DNA from: JAVVEZ01 sp032250895
GTDB lineage: Bacteria > Pseudomonadota > Gammaproteobacteria > Pseudomonadales > Pseudohongiellaceae
Reading direction: 5' to 3'
NCBI GenBank assembly: GCA_032250895.1
Contig: JAVVEZ010000012.1
Coordinates: 1 to 56,979 of the forward strand
Length of the DNA stretch: 56,979 nucleotides
This document shows, in pieces, positions 32,277 to 41,735 of the stretch. Numbering within the stretch: the stretch's first letter is position 1; each line of letters begins with the position of its first letter. Made by a program: the position numbers and the translations under genes. The notes beneath the pieces were generated by a model. That model did not search any database and had not been told where the DNA came from. It worked only from the letters and a program-made list of their open reading frames with translations.

Positions 32277-34482
32277 GCTGTCCGAGCCTGACGCCAGCGG
32301 CAGCAGCAAGCTCGACAAAACCGGGAAAAGAGGTGGCGACGTTGTGGCAGTCGAGGATCCTGATGGGTGCACTGGCGCGCAGGGCCGCCATGACAAAGGC
32401 CATGGCAATGCGGTGGTCGCCCTTGCTGTCGATGGTTCCGCCCCGAAGCTGGCCACCTTCGACACTCAAGCCATCAGCATGCACCTGGACCTGAATGCCA
32501 AGTGCCATCAGGCCATCGGCCATCGCCTGAATCCTGTCGCTTTCCTTGACCCTGAGTTCCTCCGCACCCCGCAGCACCGTGGTGCCACTGGCACAGGCGG
32601 CGGCAATGAAAATGGCTGGAAATTCGTCGATGGCCAGGGCTACCTGGTCCAGCGGTATGTCAATCCCATGCAGTGGCGCATAACGAACCCGGATATCCGC
32701 CACCGGTTCTGCGCCAGCCACAGACTCACGTTCATAGCTGATGTCGGCACCCATCAAGTTCAGGATATTGATGACACCGATGCGGGTCGGGTTGATCCCC
32801 ACATGCCTGAGCAGGATATCCGAGTCCGGACTGATACTGGCGCCTACCATGAAGAAAGCCGCCGAGGAAATATCCGCAGGCACATCGATGGGGACCGCCT
32901 TCAAGATCCCGCCGCCCTCAATTTCGATACGATTTTCATGTCGGCTTATGGGGTAGGAAAAAGCCTCCAGCATACGTTCAGTATGGTCACGGCAGGGCGC
33001 CGGCTCAGTAATCACGCTGCGACCTTCGGTATAAAGCGAGGCCAGCAGCAGGCAGGATTTTACCTGGGCGCTTGCCACCGGCATGGCATAGTGAATCGGT
33101 CTCAGGGTGGCAGGCTCTATCACCACAGGAGCCAGCCCGCCTTCCTGAAGATGGATTCTGGCGCCCATGTCAGCGAGAGGCCTGGCCACCCGCTGCATCG
33201 GGCGTCTGGACAAGGATTCATCTCCCGTCAGGGTTGACGCAAAATGCTGGGCTGCCAACAAGCCGCACAACAGACGCATCGAGGTCCCGGAATTGCCAAG
33301 GTACAGGGGACCTGCCGCCGCCTTGAGACCGCGCAGACCCACACCCCTGATCACCACCCGGCCCTGCTCGGGTCCGTCGATAGCCACGCCCATACTGCGA
33401 AATGCCGCCAGCGTCGCCAGGCTGTCCTCGCCTTCCAGGAAACCATTCACCGTGGTCGTACCATCGGCGATGGAACCCAGCATGATGGCCCGATGAGAAA
33501 TGGACTTGTCCCCCGGCACCCGAAACGCACCGCTCAGACGGCCACCGGGCTCTGCCAGGAATTCAAGCCCGGGAGTTCGCGGGGCAGTTGGGACGTGGCT
33601 GGCACTCAGACTCATAAATTTATCCCGGGAGCTCTTCGCCCGCGTAAAGGTTTTCAGAAAGTAATCGCCATCACCCTGAACCAGTGCCTGCCTCATGCGT
33701 TCCAAACCTTCCGTAAACGTGTCCAGTATCGAGAGGGTGGCATCGGCATTGGTCAGAAAGATATCCCGCCACATCACCGGATCACTGGAGGCAATCCGGG
33801 TAAAGTCGCGGAAGCCTCCTGCCGCATAGCGGAAAATCTCTTCGCTCTCGCCCTGCCGGGAAAGGGTATCCACCAGCACATAGGCCAGCAGATGGGGGAG
33901 ATGGCTGGTGGCCGCAAGGACCTCGTCATGATGCGGCACCGACATACTCAGAACCTCGGCACCCAGGCTTTGCCAAAGCTCCGTGACCAGATTCACGGCC
34001 TCCGGCGCCGTCTGCTCGAGGGGCGTCAGAATAACGCGTTTATTCCGGAACAGATCGGCATTGGCTGCCGCAAATCCACTTTTTTCCGAGCCGGCGATCG
34101 GGTGCCCAGGCACCAGATTGGCGGGCACCTCACCGAATGCCATACGGGCGGCATCGACAGTGGAGCTTTTGACACTGGCCACATCAGTCATTATCGTGCG
34201 GCTGCCGATGAAGGCAGCCAGCTCCAACAGCAGGGGGGCAATACTCAAGCCAGGGACGGCCAGCACGATCAGGTCGGCATCACTGCAGACTGTCCGTAAA
34301 TCCAGACTGTAGCCATCCAGCACGCCCAGATTCCTGGCCTCGCCGAGTACCGTCTCGTTGCGCCCCACTGCCCAGACACCGGCACACAGTTTTTCCCGGC
34401 TCAGACCACGGGCTATCGAGCCGCCAATCAGGCCCAGACCCAGGATGACGACCTTGCTGTCCTTAAGCGTGCGTGCCCTCAT
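32266..34482 (-). CDS. tyrA-aroA: Fused prephenate dehydrogenase / EPSP synthase
   Basis: A 738-residue bifunctional protein. Residues 1 to about 285 are a TyrA-type NAD-dependent prephenate dehydrogenase: the Rossmann motif GLGLIGGSIARGL is near residue 15 and the substrate-binding HPIAGSEKSGF near 125. From about residue 305 it is AroA, making 5-enolpyruvylshikimate-3-phosphate: FRVPGDKSISHRAIML, LYLGNSGTSMRLL, and a late KESDRIQAM motif. The same fusion is known in Pseudomonas. The ATG overlaps the pheA stop, so both phenylalanine and tyrosine branch enzymes are translated together. In Pseudomonas hisC lies between pheA and this gene; here it is absent. Confidence 0.96.
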   Translation of the reverse strand: MRARTLKDSKVVILGLGLIGGSIARGLSREKLCAGVWAVGRNETVLGEARNLGVLDGYSLDLRTVCSDADLIVLAVPGLSIAPLLLELAAFIGSRTIMTDVASVKSSTVDAARMAFGEVPANLVPGHPIAGSEKSGFAAANADLFRNKRVILTPLEQTAPEAVNLVTELWQSLGAEVLSMSVPHHDEVLAATSHLPHLLAYVLVDTLSRQGESEEIFRYAAGGFRDFTRIASSDPVMWRDIFLTNADATLSILDTFTEGLERMRQALVQGDGDYFLKTFTRAKSSRDKFMSLSASHVPTAPRTPGLEFLAEPGGRLSGAFRVPGDKSISHRAIMLGSIADGTTTVNGFLEGEDSLATLAAFRSMGVAIDGPEQGRVVIRGVGLRGLKAAAGPLYLGNSGTSMRLLCGLLAAQHFASTLTGDESLSRRPMQRVARPLADMGARIHLQEGGLAPVVIEPATLRPIHYAMPVASAQVKSCLLLASLYTEGRSVITEPAPCRDHTERMLEAFSYPISRHENRIEIEGGGILKAVPIDVPADISSAAFFMVGASISPDSDILLRHVGINPTRIGVINILNLMGADISYERESVAGAEPVADIRVRYAPLHGIDIPLDQVALAIDEFPAIFIAAACASGTTVLRGAEELRVKESDRIQAMADGLMALGIQVQVHADGLSVEGGQLRGGTIDSKGDHRIAMAFVMAALRASAPIRILDCHNVATSFPGFVELAAAAGVRLGQHEH

Positions 34483-35339
34483 ATCGCCACCGGGTAGGAT
34501 CCGAGTATTTTGACTTCCAGCGCATGTGCCTGCAGTTCCGCCAGTGCCTGCCGAACCCGTTCATCATCCACGTGCCCTTCAAAATCCACATAAAAAGAGT
34601 AGTCCCAGGTGACCAGCCGAGACGGTCGGGACTCCAGCTTGATCAGACTGATATCAAAGCGATGGAAGGGTTCCAGGGCCTTGAACAGGGCTCCGGGCTT
34701 ATTGCTGGTGGAAATAATGATGGAGGTCTTGTTGTGTTTTCCGGCCTTTGTCCTGCCCCGGGTTCTGCTGATCACCAGAAAACGGGTCGTATTATCCCTG
34801 GAATCCTCTATTTCGCTGGCCAGTACCCGCAGACCATAGAGTTCAGCCGCCGTCTTTCCGGCAATCGCGGCCACCCCGGGCTGCTGACTGGCGATTCTGG
34901 CCGCTTCCGCATTGCTGCTGACCGACACGCGCTCAAGCCCTGGATAATGGTCGTTCAGCCATTTGCGGCACTGGGCGAGTGATTGTTGATGCGAGACGAT
35001 TCTGAGCAGCGCATCAGGGTCAGTCTGCTCCGCCACCAGGAAAAAATGATGAATTCTCAGCATGACCTCGGCGCAGATGGTAACGGCACTCGTGCTGAAG
35101 CAATCAAGGGTCATGGCGACAGAACCTTCGGTAGAATTTTCTACCGGGACCAGCCCAAATTCACACAGCCCCTCTTCAACCCGGGCAAAAACGTCAGAAA
35201 TTTCGACCACCGGCAAGCCCGGTCGCTTATCACCAAAATATTTGCGCACGGCGGCGTGTGAATGGGTGCCCGCCGGCCCCAGATAGGCAACGCTGTCCCA
35301 GGTGTCAATCCTGCTGTTATCAGAGGGCGCCCTAGTCAT
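34479..35339 (-). CDS. pheA: Prephenate dehydratase without chorismate mutase domain
   Basis: This enzyme converts prephenate to phenylpyruvate. The 286-residue protein begins almost directly with the dehydratase domain (VAYLGPAGTHSHAAVRKYFG near residue 17; PVENSTEGSV; NTTRFLVISR) and ends with an ACT regulatory domain (TSIIISTSNKPGALFKAL, then the ESRPSR effector motif). The N-terminal chorismate mutase of about 90 residues found in the P-protein of E. coli and Pseudomonas is missing. Upstream of this ATG there is only the end of gyrA, which it overlaps by 8 bases. Chorismate mutase must therefore be supplied elsewhere. Confidence 0.96.
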   Translation of the reverse strand: MTRAPSDNSRIDTWDSVAYLGPAGTHSHAAVRKYFGDKRPGLPVVEISDVFARVEEGLCEFGLVPVENSTEGSVAMTLDCFSTSAVTICAEVMLRIHHFFLVAEQTDPDALLRIVSHQQSLAQCRKWLNDHYPGLERVSVSSNAEAARIASQQPGVAAIAGKTAAELYGLRVLASEIEDSRDNTTRFLVISRTRGRTKAGKHNKTSIIISTSNKPGALFKALEPFHRFDISLIKLESRPSRLVTWDYSFYVDFEGHVDDERVRQALAELQAHALEVKILGSYPVAI

Positions 35340-37947
35340 CGCTGTGAAGATCAGTATCCTGGGCTGGTCCATCCTGGATGCCATCTTCCTGCACGTCCTC
35401 GAGTTCCCCTTCCAGGACCGTCGGCTCCTGCACTCGCTGCACTCCCACCAGGGCTTCGCCCTCCTTCAGCTTGATCAAACGCACACCCTGGGTATTCCGG
35501 CCCTGGGAGGACACTTCGTCGATACGCGTCCGCACCAGGGTGCCCTTATCACTGATCAACATGATCTCATCACCAGCAAAGACCTGGACCGCACCCACGA
35601 TACGCCCGTTGCGTTCAGTGGCCTGGATGCCGATGACGCCTTTGCCGCCACGACCATAGGTGGGAAAATCCTCGACCCGGGTGCGTTTGCCGTAGCCGTG
35701 CTCACTGACCGCCAGAATATGGGAGTCGGCCTGGGGAATGATCAAGTCCACCATCCGATGACCCGGCTCCAGCCGCATGCCCCTGACACCGCGTGAAATT
35801 CTGCCCATGGTGCGAACATCCGTCTCCCTGAAGCGGATAACCTTGCCTGAACTGCTGTACAGCATGACTTCCTGGCTGCCATCGGTCACCGCAGTCTTGA
35901 CCAGGGCATCCCCGTCATCGAGCTCGATGGCCCGCAAGCCGACACTGCGCTGCCGGGAAAAATTGGTCAGCGCGGTTTTTTTCACGGTTCCGTTGGCGGT
36001 GGCCATAAACACGAACTCGTGCTCCCCGTATTCACGAATCGGCAGCATGCTGGTGATATGCTCGCCTTCCTCAAGAGACAGGATATTGACGATGGGCTTG
36101 CCTCTGGAAATGCGGCTGGCCAGGGGAATCTGAAAAACCTTCAGCCAGAACACCTTGCCCCGGCTGGTAAAACACAACAGCGTGTCATGGCTGCTGGCCA
36201 CCAGCAGGTGCTCCACCACATCTTCTTCCTTGACACTGGCCGCCGCCTTGCCCATGCCGCCCCGGCGCTGGGCCTGATAGTCCGCCAGGGCCTGGCTCTT
36301 GGCGTAGCCGGTTCTGGAAATCGTGACCACACGATCCTCTTCGGTGATCAGGTCCTCGATGGTCAGGTCGTGCTGGGATGTAGAGATTTCGGTGCGACGT
36401 TCATCACCGTAGGTGTCCCGGATATCTTCCAGCTCTTCCCGGATCAGGGCCATGAGCCGGGAAGAATGGGCCAGAATGTCCAGGTATTCGCCAATCTGCC
36501 GGATCAATTCCTGGTAATCATTGATCAGTTTTTCGTGCTCCAGACCGGTCAGCCGGTGCAGTCTCAAGTCCAGAATGGCCTGGGCCTGTTCCGGCGACAA
36601 ATAGTAGTCGCCGGCTTTGAGACCATACTGCTCCGGCAGGTCGTCCGGACGACAGGCATCCGGGCCGGCCTCGCTCAACATGGCCAGGACGCTGTCGGAT
36701 TGCCAGGCACGATTCAGGAGTTTTTCCTTGGCCTCGGCGGAACTGGGCGAACTTTTGATCAGCTCGATGACCGCGTCGATATTGGCCAGCGCCACGGCCA
36801 GGCCTTCCAGGATATGACCTTTTTCCCTGGCCTTGCGCAGCAGGAACACGGTGCGCCGGGTCACCACTTCGCGGCGATGGCGGATGAAGGCTTCCAGCAT
36901 GTCCTTGAGGTTGAGTATCCTGGGCTCGCCATCCACCAGCGCCACCATGTTGATTCCGAACACCATCTGCATCTGGGTCTGTGCATACAGGTTGTTCAGA
37001 ATCACATCCCCCACTTCACCACGGCGCAGCTCGATGACGATGCGCATCCCATCCTTGTCCGACTCATCGCGCAGCTCGGAGATGCCCTCGATTTTTTTCT
37101 CTTTGACCAACTCGGCGATACGCTCGATCAGTTTCGCCTTGTTCAGTTGATAGGGTATCTCCGTGACGATGATGGTCTGCCTGCCGGTTTTCTGATCCTC
37201 CTCGATATCGGCACGGGCGCGGATATGAATTTTTCCACGCCCGGTGCGATAGGCCTGCACGATGCCGGCCCTGCCATTGATGATGCCCGCCGTGGGAAAA
37301 TCGGGGCCTGTCACATGTTCCATCAGGGCATCGACATCGACCTCGGGATTGTCCATGACCTCAATACAGGCGGCGATGATCTCGCGCAGATTGTGGGGTG
37401 GGATATTCGTGGCCATGCCCACTGCAATGCCGGATGAGCCATTGATCAACAGATTGGGCACCCGGGTTGGCATCACATCGGGAATACGCTCGGTGCCGTC
37501 ATAGTTGTCGGAAAAATCGACCGTTTCCTTGTCAAGATCGGCCAGCAGTTCATGGGCCATCTTCTTCATGCGAATTTCGGTATAGCGCATGGCGGCCGCA
37601 GAATCACCATCCACGGAGCCGAAATTGCCCTGGCCGTCCACCAGTGGATAGCGCAGGGAAAAATTCTGAGCCATGCGCACGATGGTTTCATAGACGGCGG
37701 AGTCGCCGTGAGGATGGTATTTACCGATGACGTCTCCGACGACACGCGCCGATTTCTTGTAGGGTTTGTTCCAGTCGTTGCCCAGCACACTCATGGCATA
37801 CAACACCCGGCGATGCACCGGTTTGAGACCATCTCTGACATCCGGCAGGGCACGTCCGACAATCACGCTCATCGCATAATCGAGGTAGGACTGCCGCATT
37901 TCGCTTTCTATGGTTACCGGCTGAATCTGGTCTGTATTGTCTGCCAT
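35332..37947 (-). CDS. gyrA: DNA gyrase subunit A
   Basis: GyrA is the DNA-cleaving subunit of the topoisomerase that introduces negative supercoils. The 871-residue protein carries the catalytic Tyr122 (AMRYTEIRM). The quinolone-determining region has Ser83 and Glu87 (GDSAVYETI), a wild-type-like combination. The GyrA box is QRRGGMG rather than the commoner QRRGGKG, and six beta-pinwheel blades follow. The C-terminal tail is acidic. It overlaps pheA, whereas Pseudomonas has serC in between. The 185-base gap to the divergent mtaD holds the promoters; AAGGAAG precedes the ATG. Confidence 0.99.
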   Translation of the reverse strand: MADNTDQIQPVTIESEMRQSYLDYAMSVIVGRALPDVRDGLKPVHRRVLYAMSVLGNDWNKPYKKSARVVGDVIGKYHPHGDSAVYETIVRMAQNFSLRYPLVDGQGNFGSVDGDSAAAMRYTEIRMKKMAHELLADLDKETVDFSDNYDGTERIPDVMPTRVPNLLINGSSGIAVGMATNIPPHNLREIIAACIEVMDNPEVDVDALMEHVTGPDFPTAGIINGRAGIVQAYRTGRGKIHIRARADIEEDQKTGRQTIIVTEIPYQLNKAKLIERIAELVKEKKIEGISELRDESDKDGMRIVIELRRGEVGDVILNNLYAQTQMQMVFGINMVALVDGEPRILNLKDMLEAFIRHRREVVTRRTVFLLRKAREKGHILEGLAVALANIDAVIELIKSSPSSAEAKEKLLNRAWQSDSVLAMLSEAGPDACRPDDLPEQYGLKAGDYYLSPEQAQAILDLRLHRLTGLEHEKLINDYQELIRQIGEYLDILAHSSRLMALIREELEDIRDTYGDERRTEISTSQHDLTIEDLITEEDRVVTISRTGYAKSQALADYQAQRRGGMGKAAASVKEEDVVEHLLVASSHDTLLCFTSRGKVFWLKVFQIPLASRISRGKPIVNILSLEEGEHITSMLPIREYGEHEFVFMATANGTVKKTALTNFSRQRSVGLRAIELDDGDALVKTAVTDGSQEVMLYSSSGKVIRFRETDVRTMGRISRGVRGMRLEPGHRMVDLIIPQADSHILAVSEHGYGKRTRVEDFPTYGRGGKGVIGIQATERNGRIVGAVQVFAGDEIMLISDKGTLVRTRIDEVSSQGRNTQGVRLIKLKEGEALVGVQRVQEPTVLEGELEDVQEDGIQDGPAQDTDLHSDD

Positions 37948-38132
37948 AAACTATCTACTTCCTTTATACATCAGGTATATTGTGGGGCTGCTTCGATACA
38001 GCTCTTGCTCCCTTATTCAGGAAAGTACACAAGGGCGGGATTATAGCATGATACGGGGCCTGACCGACACCTTGAAACCAATTAAATGCAGACATCACAA
38101 TTTTCCAATAAACCATTTAAAATCAATTAATT

Positions 38133-39488
38133 ATGACTGACATTCGGCTCTCTTCAGCCCCCCCCTCCGGAGCACTGGAAGCAGACACTGTGATCCATGC
38201 CCGCTGGATCATTCCGATGACCCGGCAAGGCATTATCCTGAGTCATCACAGCCTCATCATCAAAAACCGGAAAATCGCCGCCATCGTGCCGACCAGCGAG
38301 GCAAAATCCCGGTATCAGGCCCGGTATGAATACCAACTGGACTCACATGCGCTGATCCCCGGACTGATCAATGCCCATGGCCATGCCCCGATGACGCTGT
38401 TCCGCGGCTATGCCGATGACATGCCGCTGCATCCCTGGCTGCAGCAGCGCATCTGGCCGGCTGAAAGCAAGTGGGTCAGCGAGGACTTTGTCTCTGATGG
38501 CGGGCGCCTGGCCATTGCCGAAATGCTGCTGGGGGGAACCACCTGTTTCAGCGACATGTATTTCTTTCCGGATCAGGTCGCCCGGGTGGCGCTGGAGGCC
38601 AGAATCCGGGTCCAGCTGGCATCTCCGGTGCTGGATTTTGCCACGGTCTGGGCACAGAATGCCGACGAGTACATCCACAAGGTCACTCTGCTCAATGATA
38701 CCTACCGGGACAATGAATTTATCAACGTGGCCTTTGGGCCCCATGCGACCTATACGGTTTCTGACGCCCCCCTGAAAAAGATTTCCATGCTGGCGGATGA
38801 ACTGGACCTGCCCGTTCATATGCATGTGCACGAAAATGCCCAGGAGATCACCGATGCACTTCGCGGCGGTGGCGCAAGACCCCTGCAGCGCCTGGAACAG
38901 CTCGGCCTGCTGTCCCAGCGACTGCAATGCGTGCATATGACCCAGCTCGATGACGCGGATATCGAACTGCTGTTGAAAAATGCCGTGAATGTGGTGCATT
39001 GCCCCGCTTCCAATCTGAAACTGGCAAGCGGCCTGTGTCCGGTAGCCCGGCTGCTGGAGGCCGGCGTCAACGTCAGCCTGGGTACCGATGGCTCCGCCAG
39101 CAACAATGATCTGGACATGTTCAGCGAGATGCGGCTGGCAGCCCTGCTGGGCAAGGCCATCGCCAACGATGCCGCGGCCATCTCCGCCTGGCAGGCTCTG
39201 GGCATGGCCACCATCAATGGCGCCCGCAGCCTGGGGCTGGATGAACACATCGGTTCACTGGCTCCCGACAAGTATGCCGATGTGGTGGCGGTGGATCTCG
39301 ACCGGATAAATTCCCATCCCGTCTACGACCCGGTATCGACACTGGTCTACAGCAGTGCCGCCTCCCAGGTCACTCATGTCTGGGTGGGTGGCCATCTCAA
39401 TGTCGAGCAGCGCAAACTCACCACCCTGGATGAAAGCTCGCTGCTTCGCAATGCCCGCCAGTGGGCGAAAAAAATTCAACAGGAATAA
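38133..39488 (+). CDS. mtaD: 5'-methylthioadenosine / S-adenosylhomocysteine deaminase family (TRZ/ATZ hydrolase)
   Basis: A metal-dependent amidohydrolase of 451 residues. Metal-binding motifs are visible: NAHGHAPM (first HxH), MHVHEN, CPASNLKLASG and GTDGSASNNDLDMFSEM. In P. aeruginosa the gene at the same place beside gyrA and ubiG encodes a methylthioadenosine deaminase, which supports this call over guanine or atrazine-type substrates. It opens a plus-strand group mtaD-ubiG-mupP-yciK and is divergent from gyrA. The ATG lacks a visible Shine-Dalgarno sequence. Confidence 0.9.
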   Translation: MTDIRLSSAPPSGALEADTVIHARWIIPMTRQGIILSHHSLIIKNRKIAAIVPTSEAKSRYQARYEYQLDSHALIPGLINAHGHAPMTLFRGYADDMPLHPWLQQRIWPAESKWVSEDFVSDGGRLAIAEMLLGGTTCFSDMYFFPDQVARVALEARIRVQLASPVLDFATVWAQNADEYIHKVTLLNDTYRDNEFINVAFGPHATYTVSDAPLKKISMLADELDLPVHMHVHENAQEITDALRGGGARPLQRLEQLGLLSQRLQCVHMTQLDDADIELLLKNAVNVVHCPASNLKLASGLCPVARLLEAGVNVSLGTDGSASNNDLDMFSEMRLAALLGKAIANDAAAISAWQALGMATINGARSLGLDEHIGSLAPDKYADVVAVDLDRINSHPVYDPVSTLVYSSAASQVTHVWVGGHLNVEQRKLTTLDESSLLRNARQWAKKIQQE

Positions 39489-39491
39489 ACC

Positions 39492-40214
39492 GTGAGCACC
39501 GATACCGACAGCGCGACAAACAACGTTGACCAAAGTGAAATCGCCAAGTTCGAGGCCCTCGCCAGCCGCTGGTGGGACCGCAACAGCGAGTTCAAACCCC
39601 TGCATGACATCAATCCGCTGCGTCTCGGCTTCATCGCCGGCCAGATCAACCTGGCCGGACAGAAGGTCCTCGATATTGGCTGTGGCGGCGGCATTCTGGC
39701 CGAAGCCATGGCTCGCTGCGGCGCGCACGTGACCGGCATTGACATGGGTGAGGCACCGCTGGCCGTGGCGCGCCTGCATTTGCTGGAAAGCGGACTGGCC
39801 GTGGACTACCACAAGGCCGCCGCGGAGGACTTTGCCCGCTTGCATCCCCAGCATTTCGATGTCGTCACCTGTCTGGAAATGCTGGAGCATGTGCCGGATC
39901 CGGCCTCGGTGATCCAGTCCTGCGCACGACTGCTGAAACCCGGCGGACAACTCTTCGTCTCCACCATCAACCGCAATCCCAAGGCTTATCTGTTTGCGGT
40001 CATTGCTGCCGAGTATCTGCTGAAGCTGCTGCCCAGGGGCACCCATGACTATAAAAAATTCATCCGCCCTTCCGAGCTTGCCCAATGGGCCAGGGCAGCG
40101 GGGCTTGAGCTCGTACAGAGCAGGGGAATGACCTACAATCCACTGACCGGGAAATACCGGCTTGACGCGGACATGGACGTGAACTATCTGCTGCAGCTGA
40201 GCAAGCCCCTGTAA
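39492..40214 (+). CDS. ubiG: Ubiquinone biosynthesis O-methyltransferase UbiG
   Basis: UbiG carries out both O-methylations in ubiquinone synthesis. The 240-residue protein has the N-terminal FEALASRWWDRNSEFKPLHDINPLR signature, the SAM-binding motif VLDIGCGGGILAEAMA near residue 58 and the later TCLEMLEHVPDP motif. It starts four bases after mtaD and is likely co-transcribed. All expected motifs and the C-terminal GMTYNPLTG are intact. Confidence 0.98.
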   Translation: MSTDTDSATNNVDQSEIAKFEALASRWWDRNSEFKPLHDINPLRLGFIAGQINLAGQKVLDIGCGGGILAEAMARCGAHVTGIDMGEAPLAVARLHLLESGLAVDYHKAAAEDFARLHPQHFDVVTCLEMLEHVPDPASVIQSCARLLKPGGQLFVSTINRNPKAYLFAVIAAEYLLKLLPRGTHDYKKFIRPSELAQWARAAGLELVQSRGMTYNPLTGKYRLDADMDVNYLLQLSKPL

Positions 40215-40254
40215 ACACCCCGCTCCCCCTTTACTGAACATCAGGATAACGGCT

Positions 40255-40914
40255 GTGCTGAAAACCATACTGTTTGATCTCGACGGAACCCTGCTCGATA
40301 CCGAACCGGACTTCACGCTGATTCTCAATCGATTGCTGCGGGCAAACCAGCGTGCCGAAGTCAGCGCCGCGCGCGTGCGCCAGACCGTTTCCAGTGGTGC
40401 CAGAGCCCTGATAAGACTGGGGTTCGGCATGGACGAAGAAGACCCGGACTTCAGCAGCCATCTGGACCAGCTGCTGGCTCTTTACGACAGGCAGATTCCA
40501 GACACCCGCTGTGTCCTTTTTCCTGGCATTGCCTCGCTGCTGCAACGCATCGACTCTGAAAACCTGAACTGGGGCATCGTCACCAACAAACCCAGCCGCT
40601 TTACCCAGCCCCTGCTGGCCCGGATACCGGCCTTGAGCCAATGCCGGGTCGTGGTCTGTCCGGATCAGTTGCAGCAATCCAAACCTGACCCGGAAGGGCT
40701 GCTGCTGGCCTGCCGGCAGGCTGCCAGCAGCGCCGCTGAAGCTGTTTATGTGGGTGACCACCCCAGAGACATCGAAGCCGGCAGGAATGCCGGCATGAAA
40801 ACCATTGCCGCCGCCTGGGGCTATCTGCCGGAAAATACGCAGGCCCTTGACTGGAACGCAGACAAGGTCGCCCGGCATGCCGATGACATCCAGGACTACC
40901 TCTTTCACCACTGA
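40255..40914 (+). CDS. mupP: HAD phosphatase, probably N-acetylmuramic acid 6-phosphate phosphatase MupP
   Basis: A 219-residue haloacid dehalogenase-family phosphatase. Nucleophile motif FDLDGTLLDT (Asp8, Asp10), motif II VTNKPSRF, motif III KPDPEG and motif IV VGDHPRDIEAG are present. Phosphoglycolate phosphatase (Gph) is the main alternative; the position between ubiG and yciK is that of Pseudomonas MupP, which works in cell-wall recycling upstream of UDP-MurNAc synthesis. It begins with GTG, with AGGATA seven bases upstream. Confidence 0.88.
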   Translation: MLKTILFDLDGTLLDTEPDFTLILNRLLRANQRAEVSAARVRQTVSSGARALIRLGFGMDEEDPDFSSHLDQLLALYDRQIPDTRCVLFPGIASLLQRIDSENLNWGIVTNKPSRFTQPLLARIPALSQCRVVVCPDQLQQSKPDPEGLLLACRQAASSAAEAVYVGDHPRDIEAGRNAGMKTIAAAWGYLPENTQALDWNADKVARHADDIQDYLFHH

Positions 40915-40950
40915 ACCCAGCAGACACCCCCGACAGACAAGGAAACAGGC

Positions 40951-41691
40951 ATGTTTGACTACCAGGCTCCCGCGCATTCACTGCAAGACAGAATCATTCT
41001 GATCACCGGCGCCGGTGCCGGTATCGGCCGCGCCCTGGCTCATGCCTGTGCCCGGCAGGGTGCCACGACCATATTGCTGGGCAGGACAGTGGCGAACCTG
41101 GAACAGGTCTATGATGAAATCGAAGCCATCGGAGGCCCCCGGCCCGCGATTTTCCCTCTCGACCTGGAAACAGCACAGGAACAGGACTATCAGCAACTGC
41201 TCCAGGGTATCGAGAACGAGTTCGGGGTTCTGCATGGTCTGGTGCACAATGCCGGCATTCTGGGACCACGGGTGCCCCTTCAGGTCTATCCGCTGGATGC
41301 CTGGAAGCAGGTCATGCAGATCAATCTCAATGCCGCCTTTGCATTGACCCGGCAGCTGCTGCCACTGCTGCAAACGGCCGACAATGCCTCCGTTGTCTTC
41401 ACGTCCTCCGGTGTCGGCCGAAAAGTCAGGGCATTCTGGGGAGCCTATGCCGTTTCCAAGGCGGCGACGGAAGCGCTGATGCAAGTGTTCCATCAGGAAC
41501 TAGAGCAGACCTCGGCCATCCGCATCAATACGGTCAATCCCGGCGCCTGTGCCACGGCCATGCGCAAAAAAGCCTATCCTGCCGAAAACCCCGCCACGCT
41601 GCCACAACCGGAAGACATCATGGCTGTGTATCTCTACCTGCTGGGCAGGGACAGCCTGGGCGAATCGGGCCAGGCCTTTGATGCGCAATAG
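40951..41691 (+). CDS. yciK: YciK-family short-chain dehydrogenase/reductase
   Basis: A 246-residue SDR oxidoreductase. The cofactor motif ITGAGAGIGRALA starts near residue 17, NAGILGP follows, and the catalytic Ser (TSSGVG) and Tyr-x-x-x-Lys (YAVSK) are intact. It is the last gene of the mtaD-ubiG-mupP-yciK group, an order shared with Pseudomonas. The physiological substrate of YciK is not known. A dispersed 19-base repeat begins in its stop codon. Confidence 0.93.
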   Translation: MFDYQAPAHSLQDRIILITGAGAGIGRALAHACARQGATTILLGRTVANLEQVYDEIEAIGGPRPAIFPLDLETAQEQDYQQLLQGIENEFGVLHGLVHNAGILGPRVPLQVYPLDAWKQVMQINLNAAFALTRQLLPLLQTADNASVVFTSSGVGRKVRAFWGAYAVSKAATEALMQVFHQELEQTSAIRINTVNPGACATAMRKKAYPAENPATLPQPEDIMAVYLYLLGRDSLGESGQAFDAQ

Positions 41692-41709
41692 GAGCCTGTC
41701 GGACTCAGG
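41690..41709 (+). repeat. Dispersed repeat, copy 1 (at the yciK stop codon)
   Basis: GGAGCCTGTCGGACTCAGG, with one more matching A before it, is identical to the copy at 52650-52669. Here it begins within the TAG stop codon of yciK. Sequence after the repeat differs between the two copies. No transposase or matching inverted partner is present. It may be one end of a small non-autonomous element or a repetitive extragenic sequence. Confidence 0.75.
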
Positions 41710-41735
41710 ATGATTCTCCCGGCGAGGCCGGAACT

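Noticed and set aside
32026..33237. A 403-codon open frame opposite cmk and aroA
   Set aside because: Lies wholly across two well-supported genes, with no family motif and no start signal.
36019..37437. A 472-codon open frame on the plus strand opposite gyrA
   Set aside because: It is the codon shadow of gyrA; it has no ribosome site, and its residues are the typical low-complexity pattern of an antisense frame.
39255..40430. A 391-codon minus-strand frame opposite mtaD, ubiG and mupP
   Set aside because: Covers three real genes on the plus strand; a shadow frame.
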